Origin: Stenotrophomonas lacuserhaii
GTDB lineage: Bacteria > Pseudomonadota > Gammaproteobacteria > Xanthomonadales > Xanthomonadaceae
DNA length: 64,000 nt
NCBI RefSeq assembly: GCF_014836545.1
Contig: NZ_JACSQS010000004.1
Coordinates: 184,932 to 248,931, forward strand
Reading direction: 5' to 3'
The notes beneath the pieces were generated by a model. It did no database searches. It worked only from the letters and a program-made list of their open reading frames with translations, and had not been told where the DNA came from. The position numbers were made by a program, and so were the translations under genes. This document shows, in pieces, positions 26,732 through 34,534 of this stretch. Numbering within the stretch: position 1 is the first letter of the stretch; each line of letters begins with the position of its first letter.

Positions 26732-27991
26732 TTATCCAACCACCGCGCCGAGTTTGAAGATAGGCAGGTACATACCGATCACCATACCGCCAACGACCAC
26801 GCCAATGAAGACCATGATCATCGGTTCCAGCAGGCTGCTCAGCGCGTCGACGGCGTTGTTCACTTCCTGCTCGAAGTATTCGGCCACCTTGAACAGCATG
26901 GTATCCAGCGCGCCGGCCTCTTCGCCGATGGCCGTCATCTGCACCACCATGTGCGGGAAGATGTTGACCTGCTTCATCGCCATGTTGACCGGGTAACCGA
27001 CCGACACGTCATCACGCATGCGCAGCACGGCCTCTTCGTAGACCTTGTTGCCGGTGGCGCCAGCGACGATGCCGAGTGCTTCCACCAGCGGCACACCCGC
27101 CTTGAAGGTCACAGCGGTAGTGCGGGCGAAGCGGGCGATCGAGCTGTTGTGCATGATCTGGCCGATCACTGGCACTTTGAGGATCACCCGATCCATCGTG
27201 TGCTGCATTCTCGGCGATCGCTTGTAGGCCATGATCGCGCCTACTGCCGAGCCTCCGACGATAATAAGGATCAACCACCACCAGGCGACCAGGAATCTTG
27301 ATGCGTTCACGATCAGCTGCGTGAACGCAGGCAGGTCTGCGCCGAAGCCTCGGAAAACTTCTTCAAACTGGGGAACCACAAACACCAGCATGATGCCGCT
27401 AACCAGAATCGCAACAACGATGACCATGAGCGGGTAGAACAAGGCCTTCTTGATCTTGCTCTTCAGTGCTTCGATGTTCTCTTTATAGTTCGCCACGGTA
27501 TCGAGCACGGTCTCCAACACACCTGCGCCCTCACCGGCACGAACTAGATTCCGGTAAAGCTCATCGAACTGAACGGGGTGCTTGCTGATCGCTTCGTACA
27601 GCGACGAGCCTCCCTCGATATCCGTGCGGATGGTGTCGACCATCTTCTTCATCCGCGGGTTCTTGTGACCCCCGCCGATGATTTCAAGCGACGAAACGAT
27701 AGGCACACCCGACTTCATCATGGTCGCCATCTGGCGGCTGAAGAAGGCGATGTCTTTCGCAGATACAGGCTGACCAGCCTGCCCGAACAGTGGTTTACCT
27801 TTCGACTTTACGACTTTTGGCGTGATGCCCTGACGCCGAAGCTCCGCCTTAAGAAGATTGGCATTCTTGGCCAGCTGCTCGCCTTTCATCTTGACGCCGC
27901 GCTTGTCGGTCCCCTCCCAGACAAAAGGCGCCAACTCCATGGTGCTGCGCGCCACGGGCTGTTTCTTGATCGCACTGCGACTTGCTGACAT
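26732..27991 (-). CDS. pilC: Type IV pilus inner-membrane platform protein PilC
   Basis: A 419-aa polytopic protein of the T2SSF family: two GspF-like domains, with DIAFFSRQMATMMKSGVP and later TVTFKAGVPLVEALGIV, and four or so membrane helices (FYPLMVIVVAILVSGIML; final MVFIGVVVGGMVIGMYLP). It anchors the PilB/PilT motors. ATG at 27991 has GGGAG 7 nt upstream; the longer frame to 28027 lacks support. It is divergent from pilA; the 355-bp spacer holds the sigma-54 promoter of pilA. Confidence 0.97.
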   Translation of the reverse strand: MSASRSAIKKQPVARSTMELAPFVWEGTDKRGVKMKGEQLAKNANLLKAELRRQGITPKVVKSKGKPLFGQAGQPVSAKDIAFFSRQMATMMKSGVPIVSSLEIIGGGHKNPRMKKMVDTIRTDIEGGSSLYEAISKHPVQFDELYRNLVRAGEGAGVLETVLDTVANYKENIEALKSKIKKALFYPLMVIVVAILVSGIMLVFVVPQFEEVFRGFGADLPAFTQLIVNASRFLVAWWWLILIIVGGSAVGAIMAYKRSPRMQHTMDRVILKVPVIGQIMHNSSIARFARTTAVTFKAGVPLVEALGIVAGATGNKVYEEAVLRMRDDVSVGYPVNMAMKQVNIFPHMVVQMTAIGEEAGALDTMLFKVAEYFEQEVNNAVDALSSLLEPMIMVFIGVVVGGMVIGMYLPIFKLGAVVG

Positions 27992-28229
27992 TTTTTGGCT
28001 CCCCGGCCTGCCATCCCCAGCAGGCATCTAGCCGCAGATGCTAGCGGATTCCTGACCTCCTGGGCAGCCCGGCGGCGAGGTGACGCGGGCGGCAAGTCGG
28101 CAAGGGCCAAAGGTGACGCGCCGCGTCACATTGCCGGTCCCATCGCAGAACCCGGAATAAGGGCTTCCCAATAGGGGAAATGCTGGCATCATTGCCGCTG
28201 GGGAGATGAGGTGGCCGTGCCGGGGAAGT

Positions 28230-28245
28230 TGGCACGCAACCTGCT
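28230..28245 (+). promoter_or_regulatory. Sigma-54 (RpoN) promoter of pilA
   Basis: TGGCACGCAACCTGCT matches the -24/-12 consensus (GG at 28231-28232, GC at 28243-28244, 10 nt between). It lies about 100 bp before pilA, as in Pseudomonas and Xanthomonas, where PilS/PilR activates it. pilSR is not in the window; rpoN is at 49971-51410. Confidence 0.88.
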
Positions 28246-28346
28246 TAGTTTCCCTCTGCAAGGTGCTGCGGCCCGCTCAACCGGTGGGACCACCGGCTCC
28301 GGCAGCAGTTCCTTTCCACACCACCTAATTCCTTGGGGATGTAAAA

Positions 28347-28763
28347 ATGAAGAACCAGAAGGGCTTTACCCTGATCGAACTGATGATCGTCGTCGCGATC
28401 ATCGCAATCCTGGCCGCGATCGCCATCCCGCAGTACAACGACTACACTGCGCGCGCCCAGCTGTCGGAAGCTTTCACCTTGGCTAGCGGGCTGAAGACCC
28501 CGATCGCTGAAGCCTATGCTCAGGACAATGCCGGCACCTCGTGCGCCAAGCCCACGGGCGCTGTCTCCACGGGCAAGTATGTCGCTTCGCTCACCGCCAC
28601 GGGCGGTGATGCCGGCTGTGTAGTTGCCGCCACGATGAAGACCACTGGTGTGAACGAGAAGGTCAATGGCAAGAAGGTCGAACTGACCTTCGTGCCGGCT
28701 ACCGGTGCTTGGACCTGCAGCACCGATGCTCCGGCAGAAGTCAAGCCGAAGGCTTGCGCGTAA
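28347..28763 (+). CDS. pilA: Type IV major pilin PilA, copy 1
   Basis: A 138-aa prepilin: short leader MKNQKG|F, then the class III methylation motif [20 protein letters not shown], the usual [14 protein letters not shown], and a globular domain with four cysteines ([23 protein letters not shown]). PilD cleaves after Gly6. Driven by the sigma-54 promoter at 28230; a strong terminator follows at 28790. Its codon use is like the genome, and it is therefore probably the main subunit. Confidence 0.97.
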   Translation: MKNQKGFTLIELMIVVAIIAILAAIAIPQYNDYTARAQLSEAFTLASGLKTPIAEAYAQDNAGTSCAKPTGAVSTGKYVASLTATGGDAGCVVAATMKTTGVNEKVNGKKVELTFVPATGAWTCSTDAPAEVKPKACA

Positions 28764-28789
28764 GAGTTTAGTTCTAAAGGTAGCAAAAG

Positions 28790-28817
28790 AGCCCCGGTTG
28801 TACCGGGGCTTTTTTTT
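28790..28817 (+). terminator. Rho-independent terminator between the two pilin genes
   Basis: A 9-bp perfect stem AGCCCCGGT / ACCGGGGCT (28790-28798 with 28802-28810) with a 3-nt loop and seven T. It should end most pilA transcripts, so the second pilin is made from read-through or its own weak promoter. Confidence 0.95.
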
Positions 28818-28840
28818 AACGGCGCAAGGGGGCGCTTGGT

Positions 28841-29260
28841 ATGAAGAACTACCGCGGATTCACTTTAATAGAATTGATGATCGTTGTGGCGATTATCGCG
28901 GTACTGGCGGCGATCGCCATTCCTCAATACAACGACTACACGGCACGAAGCCAGCTGTCCGAGGCAATTGTCTTATTGGGTGGCTTCAAAACGCCTGTCG
29001 GGGAACAGTTTTCAAACGACAATTCAGCTACTTCCTGTTCTATCCCTAGCGACGCGGTGACATCGGGAAAATACGTCGCCAGCATAAATGCAGAGGAGGC
29101 CAATCCCTGCGTGATTACTGCCTCGATGAGGGGCGACGGGGTTAACAAGAAAGTGCAGTCCTCGACGGTGAAGATAACCTACGCCGCCGCAAGCGGGATT
29201 TGGAGCTGTACGACGAGTGCACCAGAAGAGGTCGCCCCTAAGGGTTGCCCGCACGAATAG
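28841..29260 (+). CDS. Type IV pilin, copy 2
   Basis: A 139-aa prepilin [16 protein letters not shown]… with the same N-terminal helix and the [14 protein letters not shown] segment as copy 1, but a diverged globular domain (ETS-like cysteine positions kept: TSCSIP, NPCVITA, WSCTTSA, KGCPHE). Third codon positions are clearly less GC-rich than in pilA (for example GAATTGATG, ATTATCGCG), which hints at a different origin or relaxed expression. Only 23 bp separate it from the terminator of copy 1 and no sigma-54 site is seen in that gap. It may be a minor or alternative pilin, or a donor for antigenic change. Confidence 0.93.
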   Translation: MKNYRGFTLIELMIVVAIIAVLAAIAIPQYNDYTARSQLSEAIVLLGGFKTPVGEQFSNDNSATSCSIPSDAVTSGKYVASINAEEANPCVITASMRGDGVNKKVQSSTVKITYAAASGIWSCTTSAPEEVAPKGCPHE

Positions 29261-29465
29261 CACGGCTCATTCGGCGGAGATATTGGCCCTGTCCGACGAT
29301 CAAAGAGAGCGAGAGCGTTAGGCCGGTGCGCGTGCAGCCGGATGCCTAAGTCGGAAGCCGGGGTGTCCGTCCGCCCTGCTCCCTGCTTCGAAGCGCCTTT
29401 GCGTAGGGATTCGGGTTGAAAGTACTGGCCCAATAATGCGAAAACGTGTGTGCCTCCACACCTGA

Positions 29466-32400
29466 GTGCTCGCTTTTTTGGACAGCCAGCGCAACACAGC
29501 CCTCTACCTCCTCCCCATCTTCATCCTCTCCGGCTTCGCAGGCCTGATCTACCAGTCCCTCTGGAGCCAGTACCTCGGCCTGTTCCTCGGTCATTCGTCC
29601 CACGCCCAGTCCCTGGTCCTGATGCTCTTCATGGGCGGCATGGCCATCGGCGCATGGTGGGCAAGCCGCCGCAGCACTGACTGGCGCTACCCGTTGCTCG
29701 CCTACGCGGCCATCGAACTGCTGATCGGCCTGCTCGGCCTCGCCTTCGATGGCATCTTCCAGGGCGTCACCGGCTGGGCTTACGCCCACCTGCTGCCCGG
29801 CCTTGACGGGCAGGGCGCCACGGCAGTGCGCTGGACAATCGCCACCGTGCTGGTGTTGCCGCAGTGCATTCTGCTCGGGGCCACTTTCCCGCTGATGAGC
29901 GCTGGTTACCTGCGCGTGCAGCCACAGGCGCAGGGGGAAGTGCTGGCCGGCTTGTATTTCGCCAACAGCATTGGTGCGGCGGCGGGGGCGCTGGCGTCCA
30001 CGTATCTGTTGTTGCCGGCGCTGGGGTTGCCGGGCGCGGTGATGGTGGCGGGGGCGTTTAATGTCCTGGTGGCGGTGCTGATTTATCCGCTGGCGCGGGG
30101 TGGGGAGTCGGGTGTTGGGTGTCGAGCAAGCTCGACACTACCTGGTGGGGCGAGGGATTTTGAGGGAGGGTGTCGAGCTAGCTCGACACCACCTGTGGGG
30201 CGAGATCGGACGGTGGTGGCGGTGCTTTGTATTGCGCTGCTGACCGGGGCGAGTTCGTTCGTTTATGAAATTACCTGGGTGCGCATGCTGTCGCTTGCGC
30301 TGGGCACTACGCTGCATTCCTTTGAGTTGATGCTCGCGGCGTTCATTGCCGGCATTGCGTTTGGCGGGCTGTGGCTGCGTCATCGTGCGGATCGCATGGT
30401 CTCGCCGCTGCGGGCGGCCGGATGGGTGCAGGTGCTGATGGGCTTGGCTGCCCTGGCTTCGATGTTCGTCTATGCGCAGGCGTTCGAATGGGTCGGCTGG
30501 CTGATGCGGGTGATCGTGCGCAGTGCGGAAGGCTACGGGTTGTACAGCGTGGCCAGTGCGGTTATTGCGGTGCTGGTGATGTTCCCGGCTGCGTTTTTCG
30601 CGGGCATGACGCTGCCGTTGTTGACGCTGGCGCTGTTGCGGCAGGGGCGCGGTGAGAAGGTCATCGGGCAGGTGTATGCGTTCAATACGGTGGGCGCGAT
30701 TGTGGGTGTGCTGGCGGCGGTGCATGTGCTGATGCCGATGTTGGGGCTGAAGTACGCGTTGCTGGTGGCGGCGGTGGTGGATGTGGGGCTGGGGGTTTGG
30801 TTGTTGTGGCCGGGTGGGGTTGTGGGGGTTGGGGCAGTAGCAGGATCAAAAGCGTGGCGACCAACGGTCGCCACCCACCAAGAGCAAGAACAGGTCGCCA
30901 CCCATAGAGGCGCTGCACTTGCTGTGGGGCTGGGGATTGTTGGCGTGATCGCGGCGGTGGCGCTGGTGCGGTTTGATCCGCTGGTGCTCAGTTCTTCGGT
31001 GTACCGGCATGGCGGTGCGCGCTTGCATGACAGCGCGAAGATGTTGTTCTTCAAGGACGGGCAGACGGCCACGGTGTCGGTGTTCGAGACCGATCGCGGG
31101 GCGGGACCGGTGCGCTCCATTGCCACCAATGGCAAGGTGGATGCGGGCATGACGGTCAGCGTGGATCAGGAGCCCAGCGGCGATGAATCCACCATGGTGC
31201 TGCTCGGCGCGCTGCCGCTTGCGCTGGGTCATGGCTTCGAGCGGGTGGGGGTGATCGGCTTCGGTTCCGGGTTGACCACGCATACGTTGCTTGGCGATCC
31301 GCGCGTCGGCCAGGTGGATACCGTGGAGATCGAGCCGGCCATGGTGGAGGGCGCCAGGCTGTTCGGTGATCGTGTGTCGCGCGCCTATGATGATCCGCGT
31401 TCGCACATCGTCATCGATGATGCCAAGGCGCATTTTGCCGGCAGTGGGCGCCGCTACGACCTGATCATTTCCGAGCCCTCCAATCCATGGGTGGGCGGTA
31501 CGGCGTCGTTGTTCAGCGATGAGTTCTACGCGTTCGTGCCGGGCCAGCTCAACGACGGCGGCCTGTTCGTACAGTGGCTGCAGTTGTATGAAATCACGCC
31601 GGAACTGGTGTCCTCCGTGCTGGACGGACTGGTCGATCATTTCAGCGATGTGCGTGCCTATCTGGCGAATGATTCAGACCTGATCATCGTGGCCACGCCG
31701 AAGGGAAAGCTGCCCGAACTCAATGCGGGTGTGTTCGAACATCCGGCGCTGCGTGCCGAACTGGCGCGCGTGGGTGTGCACGGTTTGGATGACCTGCGCG
31801 ATACCTACGCGATGGGGGATGCCGCGCTGCGTGCTTACCCCGCGTTGTATCCTTCGCCGCGTCATTCTGATTACCACCCAATCCTGACCCTGCGCGCGCC
31901 GGTGGCGCGTTTCCAGCAGGGGTATGTGGGGGACGTGGAGTCGATCATGACCGCGCCCTGGCCGCTGACCCGTGCGTGGGGCGGGCCGGAGCCGCGCGTA
32001 CCCCCGGCGGAAGGCGCCCAGCTGAACCTGCAGGTGCTGCAACGTCGCAGCACGGCCTATCTGTTGTCGCAGCGGCTGCAGCACGGGGCGGACTTGCCGG
32101 GCGGTGGCGACCATGCGTTGGCCGATGCGCTGCGTGCCCTGGGTGAGCGCTGTGAACTGGAGATCACGCCGCTGGAAACGGCCGGGCTGGTGTTCTTCCT
32201 GGCTGGTGAAACGGTGCCGTTCCTGGCGCCTGCTGAGCGCGAGGCCCTGTGGGTGCGGCCGACGTGGCGGCCATGTCCGTTGCGCGATCCTACGGTCATC
32301 GATGCGCTGGCGCTGGTGTCTGCGGCGGCCACCGATGATCACGCGCAGGTTCTGGAAAGCGGCCAGCGCCTGCTGGAGGGCCCGCACAGTGTTGCCCTGC

Positions 32401-32588
32401 TGGCCGACGCGCGATCGGGTTATTACCTGTTCGGGGCGATGCAGTACGCGGCGTGGGCCAGTGGCGATACGGCGCTGGCGCGGGCATTGTCGGATCGCTA
32501 TTGGACCTCGCTGGGGACTGATGCGCGGGCCAGCGGGCGGTTGAGATTGCTGACCTATATGGCGGCGTTGGGGAAGCAGGAAAGGTAG
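29466..32588 (+). CDS. Large membrane protein fused to a spermidine-synthase-like SAM domain
   Basis: About 1040 aa. Residues 10-490 are mostly membrane helices in two blocks (GLIYQSLWSQYLGLFLGHS; SSFVYEITWVRMLSLALG), followed by a Rossmann domain with VIGFGSGLTTHTLL and TVEIEPAMVEGARL, then IISEPSNPWVGGTASLFSDE. That SEPSNPW replaces the catalytic Asp motif (DxxDP) of true spermidine synthases, so polyamine synthesis is doubtful. A helical C-terminal part of about 300 residues follows. Start is uncertain: GTG 29466 directly follows an in-frame stop and has no clear ribosome binding site; TTG 29478 is an alternative. Two REP insertions lie inside the frame (residues about 218-241 and 463-480). 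It sits between the pilins and pilB, so a role in pilus biology is possible. Confidence 0.85.
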   Translation: MLAFLDSQRNTALYLLPIFILSGFAGLIYQSLWSQYLGLFLGHSSHAQSLVLMLFMGGMAIGAWWASRRSTDWRYPLLAYAAIELLIGLLGLAFDGIFQGVTGWAYAHLLPGLDGQGATAVRWTIATVLVLPQCILLGATFPLMSAGYLRVQPQAQGEVLAGLYFANSIGAAAGALASTYLLLPALGLPGAVMVAGAFNVLVAVLIYPLARGGESGVGCRASSTLPGGARDFEGGCRASSTPPVGRDRTVVAVLCIALLTGASSFVYEITWVRMLSLALGTTLHSFELMLAAFIAGIAFGGLWLRHRADRMVSPLRAAGWVQVLMGLAALASMFVYAQAFEWVGWLMRVIVRSAEGYGLYSVASAVIAVLVMFPAAFFAGMTLPLLTLALLRQGRGEKVIGQVYAFNTVGAIVGVLAAVHVLMPMLGLKYALLVAAVVDVGLGVWLLWPGGVVGVGAVAGSKAWRPTVATHQEQEQVATHRGAALAVGLGIVGVIAAVALVRFDPLVLSSSVYRHGGARLHDSAKMLFFKDGQTATVSVFETDRGAGPVRSIATNGKVDAGMTVSVDQEPSGDESTMVLLGALPLALGHGFERVGVIGFGSGLTTHTLLGDPRVGQVDTVEIEPAMVEGARLFGDRVSRAYDDPRSHIVIDDAKAHFAGSGRRYDLIISEPSNPWVGGTASLFSDEFYAFVPGQLNDGGLFVQWLQLYEITPELVSSVLDGLVDHFSDVRAYLANDSDLIIVATPKGKLPELNAGVFEHPALRAELARVGVHGLDDLRDTYAMGDAALRAYPALYPSPRHSDYHPILTLRAPVARFQQGYVGDVESIMTAPWPLTRAWGGPEPRVPPAEGAQLNLQVLQRRSTAYLLSQRLQHGADLPGGGDHALADALRALGERCELEITPLETAGLVFFLAGETVPFLAPAEREALWVRPTWRPCPLRDPTVIDALALVSAAATDDHAQVLESGQRLLEGPHSVALLADARSGYYLFGAMQYAAWASGDTALARALSDRYWTSLGTDARASGRLRLLTYMAALGKQER
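30119..30189. repeat. Two REP palindromes inside a coding sequence
   Basis: GTGTCGAGC-AA-GCTCGACAC (30119-30138) and GTGTCGAGC-TA-GCTCGACAC (30170-30189) lie in the frame of the 29466 gene. Each encodes the heptapeptide GCRASST, in the loop between two membrane blocks (residues about 218-241). The same palindrome occurs in intergenic REPs at 32711 and 34388. Confidence 0.92.
30854..30906. repeat. REP palindrome inside a coding sequence, second site
   Basis: GTGGCGACC-AAC-GGTCGCCAC (30854-30874) plus a half unit CAGGTCGCCACCCATAG (about 30891-30906) are read through in frame as a linker containing WRPTVATHQEQEQVATH, before the next membrane helix. Confidence 0.88.
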
Positions 32589-32733
32589 CGCCGAGCCGTG
32601 CTCGGCGAGCGCAGCGGGAAGGACAAAGGCAAAGGCGTGACGACCAACGGTCGTCACCCACCCGGGCAGATGTTGACGGCCAGCGGCCGCCACTACCGTA
32701 GAGCAGGTAGGTGTCGAGCAAGCTCGACACTAC
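32586..32733. repeat. REP cluster after the 1040-aa gene
   Basis: GTAGCGCCGAGCCGTGCTCG with its inverted partner, GTGACGACCAACGGTCGTCAC, GACGGCCAGCGGCCGCCACTACC, and GTGTCGAGCAAGCTCGACAC ending CTACGG. Four different REP sequence types stand in 150 bp. Confidence 0.85.
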
Positions 32734-32915
32734 GGGAGCGTGCGTGTCGCGGTGGGCGTGGCTTTGCTTCGGTGCGGGCACGCTGAACGAGTTCGCGATG
32801 GGTCCGGCCGCCGTGCTGAGCGCTTGGCCTGGCAGGCGTCACCGGTATCCCAACCCGCATCGCCCGCCACCTGACGCTTCGGCGCCGGTGGCCTCCAGCC
32901 TTGCGAGGTACGCAG
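32734..32915. other. Gap after the REP cluster, no gene seen
   Basis: No supported frame. The last bases form the ribosome binding site (GAGG, 32905-32908) of the frameshifted gene. Confidence 0.5.
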
Positions 32916-33333
32916 ATGGAATCGCATTACCCCCCTTGCCGCCAAGCGGCTGTACCCCCTGCTGGGCGACAAGATGCTCGACTTCCCACCGCACTTCATC
33001 GAACGCCTGGAGCAGCGGCTGGAAGCGTTCGAAACCTCACGCACCAACAAGCATGTCGTGGTGCCGCTGCGCTTGGTGTCAGACATCGAAGACGATGCTG
33101 CGCCGACGGTTGACGACGGCGGTGAGGAACCCCAGCGCGCTGCCCTGATCGCCGTTCCCATCCGCACACTGCAGGCGTTGGCAGGGATCTTCGAAGTCCT
33201 GCACGCGGTGCATCTGGGTAAACAGGACGTGCAGTCGGAAGGCAATGTCAGCAGCCTGATGGTGGAGGGTCTGATCCTGTCCGGGCGCGACCTGGTGCGG
33301 TCATCGGCCGATACCATGTGGAGCCCGCCATGA
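32916..33333 (+). pseudogene. Small gene of unknown function broken by a one-base frameshift in a C6 run
   Basis: The ATG at 32916 has a perfect ribosome binding site (GAGG, 7 nt spacing) and begins MESHYP, but after the six-C run at 32930-32935 the frame is lost. Deleting one C joins MESHYP directly to LAAKRLYPLLGDKMLDFPPH in the frame that stays open to 33333, giving a 138-aa protein. Without the correction only an internal ATG at 32974 (119 aa, poor ribosome binding site) is available. The C-terminal part contains VPIRTLQALAGIFEVLHAVH. I do not recognise it. Its stop overlaps the start of the HTH gene (ATGA), so the two are coupled. The cause may be a sequencing error, a real mutation or slipped-strand switching. 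Confidence 0.7.
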
Positions 33334-33617
33334 CGCCCTATGAGCGTGCCAACGTCCGCGTGGCCAACCACCGCGCCGCCGAGACGGCCGAGTATCTGGA
33401 TGCCCGCCTGCACATGGCCAATTATGAGGAATCCACGTTCGCGCGCTCGCTGCTGCTGGCTGCCGAACTGCATGGCATCCAGCATGCGGCACGCGAGTGC
33501 GGGCTGAGCGACGAAACCATGCGCCGGCAGTTGAACGGTACCCGTCCCCTGTACTTCGACAGCGTGCTGGGCGTGATGCGGGCGCTGGGTGTGCAGTTGC
33601 GGGTGGAGATGGTTTGA
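33330..33617 (+). CDS. HTH protein, HI1420-like antitoxin-type
   Basis: A 95-aa protein; C-terminal helix-turn-helix AARECGLSDETMRRQLNGTR followed by FDSVLGVMRALGVQL, the pattern of the putative addiction-module antidote/transcriptional regulator family (HI1420-like). ATG overlaps the stop of the upstream frameshifted gene (ATGA). A canonical RelE-type toxin is not its neighbour; instead it pairs with the unknown 138-aa product, so it may be an unusual module or a lone regulator. Confidence 0.72.
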   Translation: MTPYERANVRVANHRAAETAEYLDARLHMANYEESTFARSLLLAAELHGIQHAARECGLSDETMRRQLNGTRPLYFDSVLGVMRALGVQLRVEMV

Positions 33618-33756
33618 GGGGGGACTATATTTACCCGGCACCCGGGCCGTTGATGTCGGTGCAGAGATGGATCCGTCTGGAGGTGCCCAAGGGCACCCTC
33701 AAAACCTGATTTTCAACGTGATCCGCAGCGGCCCAGTGGCGCGCGTGTCCCACGGC

Positions 33757-34197
33757 TCACGAAGTCAGCGATGCGGGAGACTGCTTGGAGCCTCCTTGGT
33801 TGCGGCCAGCCACGCCGCCCAACTCATGTTCCGCGGCCAAAGCCAGATACGCCGATCGGGACATACGCCGCAACGCCGCTGCTTCATCGATCCTACCCAC
33901 CAGATACTCTGGCAGGCTGATATTCAAGCGTACTGCTCTCGTGCTGAGCTTGGACAGGTCGACATCAATCAGCATCCAGAAGCCACCGGTGTATTCGTCG
34001 CTCTGGCTGTAGCGATCCAATGGCGATGCGGGCCCAGGGCCGGCTGATTCGCCTTCATACATGGCTTCTACTGCCTCTTGCACCATGCGTGGAATATCGG
34101 CGGCTTCGTCGGCCGCAGAGAAGACGCCAGGAAGATCAGGAATGGTGATGCCGTAGGCGGCGCCTGGTTCGTGGTGGACGTATACGGGATAGAACAT
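33757..34197 (-). CDS. HicB-family antitoxin (orphan)
   Basis: A 146-aa protein. N-terminal partially degraded RNase-H fold of HicB (MFYPVYVHHEPGAAYGITIP, then DLPGVFSAADE), and a C-terminal ribbon-helix-helix segment (RLNISLPEYLVGRIDEAAAL). ATG at 34197 with GGAGG 5 nt upstream; the ATG four codons earlier overlaps this site. A HicA toxin gene (about 60 aa) would be expected just upstream on the same strand, but none is found in 34198-34534. Direct repeats at 34245-34262 may be its operator. Confidence 0.88.
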   Translation of the reverse strand: MFYPVYVHHEPGAAYGITIPDLPGVFSAADEAADIPRMVQEAVEAMYEGESAGPGPASPLDRYSQSDEYTGGFWMLIDVDLSKLSTRAVRLNISLPEYLVGRIDEAAALRRMSRSAYLALAAEHELGGVAGRNQGGSKQSPASLTS

Positions 34198-34244
34198 CAG
34201 GTCCTCCATCCGGGCATGGGCGTATTAGCCCAGATGCGCCCTTG

Positions 34245-34262
34245 CTACACAAGTCTACACAA
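34245..34262. promoter_or_regulatory. Direct repeat upstream of hicB, candidate operator
   Basis: CTACACAA occurs twice (34245-34252 and 34255-34262) with a 10-bp period, one helical turn, about 50 bp before the hicB start. This is the sort of site an RHH dimer array would bind. Inference only. Confidence 0.5.
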
Positions 34263-34387
34263 CAATTTTGAAGAATTCCTCAAGCACGCACGCGAGCCGG
34301 CTGCATGGACCATGAGCTCCGAGCAGCACGCTACCCGGCGGCGTTGTCTGATCGGCGTCGGTTCGTGAAAGCGCCAACGAGGAGGGG

Positions 34388-34411
34388 TGTCGAGCAAGCT
34401 CGACAGCTACG
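34388..34411. repeat. REP palindrome
   Basis: GTGTCGAGCAAGCTCGACAG with a CTACGG end, the same type as inside the 1040-aa gene, in the leader upstream of pilB. Confidence 0.8.
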
Positions 34412-34534
34412 GTGGGCGCGGTGAAATCGGCGGTCTCAGGGTAAGATGGAGCCTGCTGCAGGGGGAGCCAGCAGCGGACCAATATGCAGCTGTACGGGGC
34501 GGGATGCGCCGGGCGGCACACAATGAGGAACCGC

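Noticed and set aside
29438..29452. A second sigma-54 site (TGGCCCAATAATGC) before the 1040-aa gene
   Set aside because: Spacing between GG and GC is 9 instead of 10 nt and the -24 element is weak, so it does not fit the strict consensus.
34198..34534. A hicA toxin gene beside hicB
   Set aside because: No short frame with the HicA double-stranded-RNA-binding pattern (GSHH) is seen on either strand.
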